This document shows positions 25,375 to 35,900 of a stretch of DNA of 64,000 bases, piece after piece. The DNA is from Taeniopygia guttata. Taxonomy: Eukaryota; Chordata; Aves; Passeriformes; Estrildidae. A program made the position numbers and the translations under genes. The notes below the pieces were generated by a model, which saw nothing but the letters and a program-made list of their open reading frames with translations, was not told where the DNA came from and did not search any database. The first letter of the stretch is position 1, and each line of letters opens with the position of its first letter. The DNA is taken from contig NC_133063.1 of assembly GCF_048771995.1 (NCBI RefSeq), forward strand, positions 26,554,810 through 26,618,809, in the 5' to 3' direction.

Positions 25375-25399
25375 CAGCTTCTCTCCCGCGCGGAGGTGC
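25270..25399 (-). CDS. STARD4: STARD4 first coding exon with part of the 5' UTR
   Basis: Coding bases are 25374-25270 (35 codons, [13 protein letters not shown]...WRVARKT), followed by a GTGAGT donor. Upstream on the gene strand is a good acceptor, with a pyrimidine-rich run ending GATTAG at 25402-25400. This exon therefore probably starts at 25399 and an untranslated exon lies further up in the CpG island (inference). The ATG has G at +4 but C at -3, a moderate start context. Confidence 0.85.
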
Positions 25400-25780
25400 C
25401 TAATCACACAGACACAGAGCAGAACAAGGCACGGAGTCAGGGATGCCGGCAGCAGCGCGGATCTTCCAAACCCGAACGGAGGATGAGGAAAACAGCGCCG
25501 CGCGCACACACGCACATCTCCCAGCCGGGCTCGGGTGGCAGAGGGCGACTGCCAGGGTCTAAAGCCGAGGATCAGGGCTCAGGCCGAGAGCCGCCACGGC
25601 AGCGGCAGCCCCGGGACGCGGCGGGAGGGCGGGACAGACGCGCGTCCCTCAGGGCAGCCCCGCCGTGCCGGCCCCGCGCTCACCCGCCGCCCGCCCGACA
25701 GCGCGCGATACCGCCAGCCAATCAGAGCGCGACCGCCCCGCCGGTGCAGCCAATGGCGGCGCGGTCCGCCGGCCGCGGGG

Positions 25781-25790
25781 GCGGGGTGAC
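25781..25790 (-). promoter_or_regulatory. SRE-like site (GTCACCCCGC on the gene strand)
   Basis: On the gene strand the sequence resembles the sterol regulatory element ATCACCCCAC. It lies 26 bp from an inverted CCAAT (NF-Y) box, the usual SREBP partner arrangement. Mammalian STARD4 is known to be an SREBP-2 target. Use of this site in this bird is inference. Confidence 0.45.
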
Positions 25791-25831
25791 CGCTGCTTTG
25801 CGTCACGCGACCCCGCGATATGTCGCGACCG

Positions 25832-25839
25832 TGACGTCA
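25832..25839. promoter_or_regulatory. Perfect palindromic CRE (TGACGTCA)
   Basis: An exact cAMP response element sits inside the STARD4 CpG island, about 460 bp upstream of the start codon. It is the classical CREB/ATF binding sequence. Occupancy is not shown by sequence alone. Confidence 0.65.
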
Positions 25840-26025
25840 CGAGTCAGGGGCGGTGGCTGGCCGCGGATTGGGAATGGCGGCGATGGCGTGAGGGAGGGCG
25901 GGCAGCGGGACCCGCGCCCAGCCCCGGGCGTGCGGGCGCACCGCGGCTCCGCCTCGCTGGGCCTGCGCCAGAGCCCTCTGCTCACGCGTGTCGGGCAGTG
26001 TCGCTTTGTAGTGATCGCTGAGAGT

Positions 26026-27060
26026 CACAGAATCGGCTGAATTGAAAGGGACGCGTCAGGATCATCGAGTCGCATCTCCTGTCCTGTTACCTGCATCCTT
26101 GTGTCCCAAATCCCAGGCAAGAGTCACAGAATGCCTGAGAGCATTGTCCAAGGCTTATTGCACTCGGTCACGCTGGAGCTGTGAGCACTGCCCTGGGTGC
26201 CTGTTCCAGTGCCCAAACACCCTCTGGGGCAAGCACCTTTACCTGGTACCCAACCTAAACCTCCCCTGACACAGCTTCAGGCCATTCCCTTGTGTCCTGT
26301 CCCTGTGCTCCCCAGAGAAGAGATCAGGACTTGCCTCTTCCCCTTCCAATGAGGAATTTGCAGACTCCAATGGGGTCTCCCCTCAGCCTCCTCCAGGCTG
26401 AGCAAACCAAGGACCCTCAGTCACTCCTCACAAGGCTTCTCCTCCTTCACCATCTCTTTGGACACTCTCTAGTGGCTTTAGATGTTTTTTACATTGTGGT
26501 TTCCCAGGCTTCCCCCAGCACTGGAGGTGAAGCCACCCCAGCCCAGAGCAGAGTGGGACAATCCCTTCCTTGCCCCGGTGATGCTGGCCCTGATACCCCC
26601 AGGACAGGGATGTCCCTCCTGGCTGCCAGGGCACTGCTGGCTCATGCTCAACTCGCCAGGGACCAGGATCTCCAGGTCCCTTCCCATGGTGCTGCTCTCC
26701 AGCCTCTCATTCCCGGTCTGTCCATACACGCAGGCTGCCCCATCCCAGGTGCAGAGTCCAGCGTTTTCCTTGTTGAGCTGCACACAGCTGGTGATTGCCC
26801 TGGGTCGGTTCATGGAGGTCTCTGCAGGGCCTCCCTGCCTTTGAGGGAGTCAGCAGCTCTTCCCTGTCTTGTGTCATCTGCAGTTTGCCGAGTCTCCCTT
26901 CCAGCCCTGCATGCAGGGTGGTTATGAAGATATTGGAGAGCGCAGGGCCGAGGATGGAGCCCAGCAGAACCCTGCTAGTGACAGGCCACCAGCTTGGTGT
27001 CACCCCAGTCGCTGTATCTCTTCGTGCCCAACCTGTCAGCCAGTTGTTCACTGATTATAT
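26026..27060 (-). mobile_element. CR1 LINE, long 3' portion (antisense)
   Basis: The + strand starts with GAGTCACAGAATCGGCTGA. It runs through CAGTGCCCAAACACCCTCTGGGG, the CTCCTCCAGGCTGAGCAAACC block and on to TGTCAGCCAGTTGTTCACTGA. This is the reverse complement of a CR1 3' end plus the end of ORF2. Reading the minus strand gives typical CR1 reverse transcriptase fragments (NNWLTGWARR, GSILGPALSNIFI, LHLGWG, NERLESS). Stops and shifts break the frame. It abuts the STARD4 promoter. Confidence 0.9.
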
Positions 27061-27203
27061 GGCATGTTTATCCAGGTGTTCAAAAGATCAGTTATTTGTA
27101 AGTAAAATGGCCTCAACCTTAAGGTTTAAGGTTCAATGTGCTTCAGTGTCACAACTTAGGGGGAAATTGACAGTACCTAGAAGAGGAATGTACTGTTGCA
27201 AAA

Positions 27204-27345
27204 TGTGGAAGACATAAAAACTTTAAAAAAGGGATATTCTTTAATGTATTACATTTTTATATTTATATATATTTTAAAATATATTTATGTGGAAGACGTA
27301 AAATTTTTTTAAGAAGGGATATTCTTTAATGTATTACCTTTATAA
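27204..27345. repeat. Two-copy tandem duplication, period 84 bp
   Basis: The block starting TGTGGAAGACATAAAA at 27204 recurs at 27288 as TGTGGAAGACGTAAAA. Both copies share the downstream GGGATATTCTTTAATGTATTAC. The copies differ by a few substitutions and small indels. Confidence 0.85.
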
Positions 27346-27399
27346 ACTTTCAACAAGAAGAAAGATTTAATCCCTGAAACAGAAAGCAGCCAACAGATC

Positions 27400-27935
27400 T
27401 AAGTGATGTCCAGGTGTTAGAAAAACAAACTACTTTTTGGGCAGAATTGCCTTATTAAGGTTTAGGGCTTGGAAGGCTTCAGTGATCTCAGACCTAGGGG
27501 AGGTTTGCAAAGCTTCGGGAGTAAGATGTACCACTGATGGTGGACACAAAGAATGCAGCATTTACAAGCCATGAGGACATCTGGCAGAATCCCCAGGAAA
27601 AGAAGGAAACTAGTAAAGGAACTCAGCAATTGCATTGAATCAGGAATGACTGGGTAAAAAGTAATTCCAGCAGCAGGAAATGCAACCACTGACCCAAAAG
27701 TGAAGACTGAGCATGCAGAGTAATTAACATAAGAAGGGAGGGACTCACTTAACCTATAGAAGGCTACTAATTAATAAGAGAACTATGCAGCCAATGAACG
27801 TTAATTCCTATTTTTGCTAAAATGTATAAATAGTAAAAAGTTCTGGGAGGCATGGTGCTGGCTTTGCAGATTTGCCACCAACTCCCCATTGCTTCACAGG
27901 TCTGTAAATAAATCTAGAATCTCTATTCTGTGCAT
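27400..27935 (+). mobile_element. Probable solo LTR (ERV1-like), limits approximate
   Basis: The core signals are a TATA-like GTATAAATAG at about 27824-27833 and an AATAAA at about 27907, some 80 bp downstream. A short region ending near CTGTGCA follows. That spacing is the promoter/R/poly(A) layout of a retroviral LTR. No internal gag or pol follows and no target duplication was resolved. Confidence 0.4.
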
Positions 27936-28372
27936 GGATTGGCCTTCTGCACACCAGGTGCAAGAACATATTTGGGGACAGCAGGGCTTGTTTACAATGG
28001 CCATATAAAGGTTTACACAGGGCTACAGCTTTCCAGAGTCCTGTGTATTTGCTGTTCAGCTGAAGCATGTCCTGCGGGTGCCAATGTGGTGGGCAGGAGC
28101 AGTGAAGGAAGATTCCCTGGGTCAGCATCTCCAGGTGGCTGTTAGATTGTGGCTTTTGTCACAGCACCTGAAACTGAAAACAACATTCTTGTCTAGCCAC
28201 AAAGGGCTTAAGGTTCTGCAGAGCATGGTGAGTGACACATTGAGGTGAGAAAGCCTTAGACACTCCTGATCCAGTCAGCAGTGCTTGCAACACAACTCAG
28301 CAAGATACTAAGGAAGTGTTGAAATTTTAATTTGTTTTGTAAGGCAGAAAGCAGACCGGATTCCTATCCTAG

Positions 28373-28420
28373 GAAGTGGCAGCACCTACGGTCAGCCCAC
28401 AGCTGAAGCAGACTCCAAAA
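28373..28420 (+). other. Exon-like open segment (48 nt), unproven
   Basis: The segment lies between CCTATCCTAG and a strong GTAAGT donor and is open in two frames. Phase 1-1 would join in frame to the segment at 36126 (see findings). It is too short to be sure; it may be a non-coding RNA exon or chance. Confidence 0.15.
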
Positions 28421-28996
28421 GTAAGTGTAAGTGCATGTTTCCTGCAGGCTTGCACTGTTCACTGGGCATCATTCAGTCCAGCAAACACATTAGACAATGT
28501 CCATGTAAAAAGTGAAACCTCTTGTAAGGACGGGATGATAATTTGGTTAAAAAGCAGATGATTAGAATGGGAGGTCAACAGATCTTCTTTGCGTGGTAAT
28601 GTGTTGTTCATTTTAGCCAATGCTGGCTCCCAAAATGAGTGTTTTGGACATGGTTTTGTTTTCAATACAGGGCTCTACACCAGACGTTTTGAACTGTCCC
28701 TAGTTCTCTTTGCAATTTATAATTCTTGCTCATTTTTCCCTAATTGAAAATGGGTCTCTAAACAAAGGTCATGCTAAAAAAAAAGATATTTTACATGCAA
28801 TCCTTGAAATTTTACAAATTGCATAATCAAGACAGAAGTTTTGAGTTTGAAGAATAGTGACTATACAGGAATATATTTAATTCATCTTCCTTCAGATTGC
28901 TATTATATATTTCTCTGAGTGAAAAAGTGTACAGTCCCTGGTCAAATGTACAATTTATCCATTCTTCCTTGCCCTCTTACACTCCTTGAAGTCCAT

Positions 28997-29520
28997 TGTG
29001 TTAGCGTTCAGGAACACACATAATCACAGGATATGATTCTATGCAGGTGCTTTTGTTGAGAGCTCTGGGAATCAGGGTTACAGACCCAAATCTGACTCTG
29101 ACATGACTTTCGAGCTGAACGTATTTTATATGCTATCGTTATATAATTTACATATTAATTATTAAACTTATATTGTTCTATTGTATACATTGACTTTATT
29201 CAAGCATGAGTTTCTCATGATCTTTCTTAGGCCCCTGACCACAGTTTCTCATTATTATCTTACGATTAAACAGTAATTATACTTAATTACTAAACAATCA
29301 TCATATTTAACAATTATATAATTTATCATGTACTAGCTACACAGGTGCAGTTCTAGCAAGGTACAAGGCCTTCATGTACCTAGGGTATTAATTTTTTTCA
29401 GGGCCTACTACGCTTAATTTTCCTTTTAACCCTAAATCCCCATGATTTTAAAACCCTTTTACTATCAATTGCTTATAACATTCCTTCTCTATGGGCTATT
29501 ACTGGTTTAAACCACCAGTG
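28997..29520 (-). mobile_element. LTR-like element (antisense)
   Basis: The + strand begins TGTGTTAGCGTTCAGGAACACACATAATCACAGGATATGATTC. GCAGGTGCTTTTGTTGAGAGCTC and a long AT-rich stretch follow. I recognise this as the reverse of a common songbird ERV LTR, whose poly(A) signal here is mutated to AACAAA. The distal limit is uncertain. No coding region is attached. Confidence 0.45.
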
Positions 29521-29996
29521 TAAGTTTGCTGATTTTTTAAGAGGGAAATTTCTTTTTCTTGAAGGGGGAATGGCAAGTCTGCATTGATAAATGCTGATAT
29601 TTTTAAAATCTTATTTGTATAAATGTTTTATGTTTCCATGGACCGGATGGATTTTAACAGAAAGTTGTTTGGATTTTTTAAAGCTTCTCTGAGAACTCAT
29701 CCATCAAGTTTCTCAAGTTTAGGAGATCTGTAAGGTTTCTGCAAAGTAGTCTTATAGATTATAGATACTATGTATTCTCTGTTAAATATATTTAACATTA
29801 ATTTTATTATCTGAGCCAACAGGATGTTTTCAGGGCTTATAAACTGGTATTTTCATATATATATCACAGTCGGGTACTTCCATACCTTCTGGCTTCCCAG
29901 CTGCGCAGAGCACGGTGTCAGTGAAGCATGTGAGATAACCAATGTGATGCTGAATATGTTTCCTGTCTTACATTCCTTCGTGAGTTACAGCAATAC

Positions 29997-30018
29997 CTAC
30001 AATGCCACCAGTTTGTGC
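29997..30018 (-). CDS. Unnamed gene, last coding exon
   Basis: This 22-nt coding end reads (R)HKLVAL then TAG. The acceptor has a strong pyrimidine run (ACTTTTCTCACATAG), and its phase matches exon D. Confidence 0.5.
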
Positions 30019-32920
30019 CTATGTGAGAAAAGTACTGTCAGGATGTGAATGTTAAATATTGCTAACAATACCACAGCTGAGCTTTTGCTGCTCCTTCCTG
30101 CTGGTCTCTCTGGCCCATTTCTGTGCAGTAACTTCTGAATCACTCCCAAATTACACCACAGCTGTGTCATGCCTGAGGTATGCTGTATTCCTGTGGAAGA
30201 ACATCTGTTCCTCTTGTTACATAACACCTTGCATGGGTGAATTTTTATTATGATAATGGGTGAGACCCACAAACAAAAAGCCCAAAATATCTCTGTACCC
30301 CAACTACAGAAAGTAACTAGATAAAATAATTTTCTTTCTGGAAGCATCTGTGTTTGCCTCCATGAAAAGAATGCTTGTTTTAGAATGCATGATAATTTAT
30401 ATTAGAAATCCTGTTGTTTGGAAGAGTAGGAGATTAACTACTGTCATTTAATTTTAGTTTACCTGTGCCTGGCAATAGCTTTGATCACTGAAGGTGCTCC
30501 TCTGTAGAATGTATAACAATCTCGCCTGGTTTTCAGATGCAAGGAACTGTAGACATTAAATCCTAATGTCTTGCAAGTCAGCAAAATGTCTGCAGTTTAC
30601 CAAACATATTGGACCAAGTTCTGCTTTTGTAGAAAAGGGTATAAAATCAGTAATACATAATGTGCTCACTCGTATATGACGCTCAGCATGCTTCTTCCAA
30701 TCCAGAAGAGTACACAAAGTATTTAACTGGATGAAACCATAACTCCAGCTGTTGGAAGAAGAGCAAATGGCACACAGTTACCTCATTAAAGTTATTCTGA
30801 CCAATTTTTTTCTCTTAAATTTCGATGTATTTAGTGCCCTTTCCAGATAAAAAATATGTCCTTGATGTCCCTGGTAAGTATTATATGATTCTAAAGCTCA
30901 GCAGGCTGCCATTAATAATAATGTATTTGGTATTCTCAAAGTTAAATATAATCTGAACTTGTGTCACACAGAGAACTCTAAAAAAACCAACGTATTTTGT
31001 CCTGCCAAGACTGTTCCTTGCTGGTTGAGCTGGCTTGATCATATGGAAATACAGTATCTCAATTTAGAATTAAATTAATACCACTCTTCAGAATCAAATC
31101 TGAGTTTTGGAAATGAAAAAGCAAATCCAAGATCCATGCTACCAGGCTTATTGTTTTCTCACTACTTTTTACCAAGTAATCAATAGCTATAGGTAAGTTG
31201 AAAAGCTGGTATTTTTCTAATTTTCTGCCTCATTAGGAGCTTTCTTCTTTCTACAAGCATTAACTAAGGCTTGAGCAATTAGAGGTGTCAGATAGTTCCA
31301 GTGCAGAAGAGTGGAGATAATGGCACCTGGTATCCTTTATTCGTTGGGGCATCTACATCCCTTTGGCTGATGGGTTGGCAAGAGCCATTGGACAGCTTTT
31401 CAAGAATTATCACTATTAGCATTTCAGCATTTCAGCTGGCAGGACAATTGCTAGAGGAGTCTGATTTTCTAGAAAATTCAGTCAGTGAAATCTTGGGAGG
31501 CTCTTTCTTGCTAAAAACATGCATATGCATTGTTCACCCACAAACTGTCACATGAGCCACTAAATCTAACTGATTATACATCTTTGGTAGGAGGCTCTTT
31601 CAAATGTAGCATGGGCAAAATTTTTTTCATACAAATATGCCACAGGCATGAAGAAAACAAATAAATTTGTTTTGCTGTTGAGCAGTTCAAAAGTGAACCA
31701 CAACAAAAACAAAACAAACCAACCAACGAAAAAAACCTCCAAACTTTGTAGAAAATCTCTAATATTTTTCATGTCTGACCTTCAACCGTCTATTTAACTT
31801 TGGCTGGGTTAGGGAAGTGTACAATGTGTTGCCTTTCAATCACATTGTGATTGAAACCAAGTCTGTGTGATAGAAAGCAAGTCTTTATTTTCTACAGTTG
31901 GCCAACATAAAACAACAGAAATGGCATTAGGATTTCATATTTGCTTAATATGAGCTGTACTAAATCAGCTAGCTTGACCATTCCCTGTAAATGCCAAAGA
32001 ATCCCAAAAGGCTACAGCTGGATTCTTAGCACTCATACATGTTGCCAAATGCAACTTTCCAGATGGTGAGAAATATAACTAATAATATTGCATGTTTCAC
32101 TTAAATAGCTCTGGTAGGGTTTGCCTCAGTTTGTGAGTGAGCCAGACTAGAATTCAGGTCACTTTTCACATAATCATTCAAACTAATGTATTTAACTAAG
32201 AAACAGGAATGCAGTAAGAATTCACTGGCTTAGGCAGATAGGGGTCAAGGGAGCAGTCTGGAAGAGCGAATGAGCCATCACGTCTCTGGTGAGACCTAGG
32301 CTGGCTGGCACAATTTCCTTCCATGGTATCAAGTTATTACAGGCATTCACTGGACTGCAGGTCCATGGTGTTGCAAGCTGCAGTGTTGTTGGGAAGAGGG
32401 GGTGATGGTCTGGAACACAGCTTAGGCCAAATAGTATTCCAAAAGCAATCACTTCACAGACCAGCAATTGTATTTTTTTTTTCAAGTGCATTTTGCGGTT
32501 AAGCCACAAGATGGCAGGAAAACAAAATAAATATTATTTTATGCAGCAGCTGCGCTTGAAATTTGATCAAGAAGGAGGCAAATTTTCCTTATGGAAGTGT
32601 TGCTAAAGTCTTATGAAGTTTTAAAATATGATAGATATCCCTTTAATTAATGTTATTGGACTGTGATTTACACTAAACTATCTTTGTCTTATCTGCTATT
32701 TTATGTCATTGCACAAATGTCTAATTTTTTGCCTATGGGCAGGAAGTAAAAACTTAGCACTGCTTATTTCTATTTTGGTTCCCAGTGTAATACAGTGTGT
32801 AAAAAAATTAAATTCAGAATAAAGTCTGTTAGTATCAGGAAGGAGAACCATGAGTTCCCTGAACAGTGATTAATCCGTGGCTTCTCTATCTTAGGTAGTA
32901 CAGCCTCTCAATCTACCCTT

Positions 32921-32962
<42 letters not shown>

Positions 32963-35900
32963 ACCTCGACATTATTCTCAAAGCAGACTGCAAAGCCACA
33001 TAGAAGATTCAAATGATGAGTTGATTCTTCTTGATTTGAAGAGTAAAAGGCATAGTGCCTCAAAATCATCTCTGTATGTTATCTGCCTCTATCATCTGAT
33101 ATTAAAAAAGTACTGTAACTTTTCTGTGAAAGAATTTCAAGTTACTGGATTCTCTTCCTCTCCTGCCATATCCCATCAGTGGAATTTTAAAGAGAGCAAC
33201 TTCTAAAATATCTTAGGCCCTTTTTCAAAAGCAGTGGTCACAATGTCATTGTTAGTACTACGTAAGTAGCAATAGTGCATCATAGCAGTACATGGCAGTA
33301 GTGTCTGTGAGACTGGTGTACATGGAGTCTTACGACCAATTTCGAGTTTTTTGGATAGTCTTGTCCTGCAAACACTCTTAAATGCTGATTGCAACCCAGA
33401 GAATAAGTTGTCTACCATAATTAATAATGTTTAGAGTGTCTTAAATGTTTTCCTGACTGTAGCAAGCTAGCTGAGTGTAGTAAAAGATTTATGTCCAATG
33501 ATAGATGGAGTTTTAACCTCTTGCCTTACCTGAATTCCTGGATACGCTTCTCTGTGGCCTCTCTGCAGTCATCTCATCATAGTGAACCAGGAAGCTATTA
33601 ACCAAAATGCCTTTATTATCTCCAAAAAAGTTGTTGAACTTGTTTTGGACAGACTTCAATGACACACTCAAAGGCTTTCTTAGTTTCATCTGTTTGGGAA
33701 CATCTCTTTCCATCCCTACTGTTCTCATTTACTGCTTCTAACAGGGGCACCTTTTACTTCTCCAAGAGGCAACCCTGGGGATGTGCCAGAGACAGAGCAG
33801 GTCAGAGCTGGCCAAGGAGGGCACCATTCCACAGTAGCTGTGCCTTAACCAAGGGCCAGAAGCACAGATTATGGGCCATGAGGCAATGTACAGAACTTTA
33901 TCACTGACAAGAAATGAGGAGTAATTCATGGCTTTACCATGAAGTTAAACAATCATAGTTCATTTGTGCATAAGTAGTTGTCCTGCTAATAAAAGGAAAA
34001 AAGTATAACTGAACAATTGCCATATTGGTAACTCCTGGTTTCTGGATATAATGCACTTATTTGTGAGAACTACTGATCCCACATTTTCTGGTATTAAAAT
34101 GTTGGTTTATGATAAATTCGTAGCTGTCCCTAAAGCAATTTTGTTCCCTGGGAGACTCAGACAGAAACCCCAAAGCAATGTTTTCATTTAAAGGAGTTAA
34201 TTGTCTTTTCTGTGAATTGTCCATGCTTGTGCTGCTATGAGGGATTAATATTAGCAAGGTGTAGCTGTTGGATGTATGCCTACATATATATTATGTTGGA
34301 TATATGCCTGTTCTCTATTATCTCAGTCATGTTGAGGAATTCCCAATATGAATAAGTACCAAAAGTGACTTTTCTTTGTGTCAAACATAAAATCTGTTAA
34401 GTTTTCAAACGTTCTTTGAAAAGACATATTTCTGACAGATTAGACAGAAGATGACATTCAGTTTTAGGAAAACAAATCTTTTATTACAGCCATGAGAAAA
34501 CAAAAACAGAAAGTTGAGATTACAGATCAAAGCAAGGTCTCTGTACTACATATTAAAATGCCATTATGTTGCACTTTGCCTGGAAGAACCTACAGCAATA
34601 ATTACCATTCTTTGTTTAGAAGGCTAATGTTTAATGGGTTTTTAGAAAGCTGCTGCACTGGAAATGTCTTGCCACCTATCCACTGATTTCTAACTTCAGG
34701 ATTGTTGTAGTAACACAGTGCATTGTGATTTCTGCAACACACTTTCAGAATCTTAGTCGCTGCTGTGTTTCCTTCTTTCTCCCTTCACCCAAAGTGAGAC
34801 AACAGGATTAATGGAACTGGTTGCTGCTGACAAACAGTGAAGCTGAATTTACTCCTAGTGGTCTTACATCAGTAGCAGAGTTGTGCCAGTCTCACTCTGC
34901 CCACTCAAGCTGCTCACAACTTCAGCTGCTGTAGTTTTAAGGAAATCATAGCAAAACAAAATACCAAAAAAAAAAAAAAAAAAGAGAGACAGAAACAATG
35001 ACAAGTAAACACCAGATCCACTTTTCCTGTGTGTTTTTCTTTTAATGGTCTAATTTACCATGTCCCTTGGCAGCACTGTAAGCTTTTGTACTATTTTCCT
35101 ATAAATACATGTTGAAAGCCCCTGTGGCCACACATTGCTCTGCTTTGGTATTGCCCTGACATTAGGAGATCTGGAAACCATGTTCCTGATATATTTGCTG
35201 CTACACTGTTTGTATTATTTTGTAAGTCAATTTGAATATGCAAAGTTTGCTAACCCTTTTACTATTTTAAGTGTACTTAGGTATAGGGCTGCCATCATCA
35301 CCAAAATATTTTGTGTGAGTCATGGTCACTGTAATGAAAAATACAACCTCTTTTGATTACCTGATTTCCAGGCTTGATGGAAATGCTTAAGCTTAGTAAT
35401 TGTCTTTTGTACCATATATTCTCTGAAATAACTGTTACATTCTCTTCACAGAAATTATTTTGTTGCTGGATGCAGTTTTTCTCTTTTTTTTTTTTTTTTT
35501 TTTGAGTGGTGACCGAACATGATGGCACACAGTCCTCTGAGATGACATTTTTTTCTTAGAAAAGTACCCTCCTTATCATCCATATGAAATAGAAACTACT
35601 TAGAATATTTCCAGGGTAATAACTTGGAGTTTTTAAGATCTTAAAGTATATTTGGCAATTTTTCAGTGAAGTAAGATACATTTATCATGGATGTCTGAGC
35701 TATTTCCTTTCCGAAAACAGCATTAGGAATTGCAAATAAGCCTTTTTGACTAATAAACGGAACATGACATCGTTGTTTTAACACACATTCTGTCTTAATC
35801 GGCTAATTATATGGACATAATAAATGCCTCAAGTTTTCTCAATCAGTTCTAAACAGACTTGATATCTTCATCCTGGCTATAAATGTAATATTTGTAGTAT

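Larger units (their letters stand above)
25160..26000 (-). promoter_or_regulatory. STARD4: STARD4 CpG-island promoter
   Basis: About 850 bp of very GC- and CpG-rich DNA surrounds and precedes the first STARD4 coding exon, in sharp contrast with the flanks. It contains two CCAAT boxes (25718-25722 and 25750-25754), GC boxes, a perfect cAMP response element and an SRE-like site. There is no TATA box on the gene strand near the likely start. The organisation is a housekeeping-type promoter with sterol and cAMP inputs. The exact transcription start is unknown. Confidence 0.8.

Noticed and set aside
25171..26040. 289-codon + strand frame across the CpG island
   Set aside because: It overlaps STARD4 exon 1 in antisense and is Arg/Pro/Ala-rich, as any open GC-rich island would be. 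No motif and no splice context.
26292..27217. Several long overlapping frames (211, 140, 120 and 114 codons) at 26.3-27.2 kb
   Set aside because: They lie inside an antisense CR1 LINE. The minus-strand pieces are broken CR1 reverse transcriptase and the + strand ones are shadows.
33513..33728. Longer minus-strand frame (VQNKFNNFFGDNKGIL...) considered as a mariner-like transposase remnant
   Set aside because: Only a vague FF-D-KGI pattern was seen, with no inverted terminal repeats or catalytic motif. The short exon in the other phase fits the neighbouring exons better.
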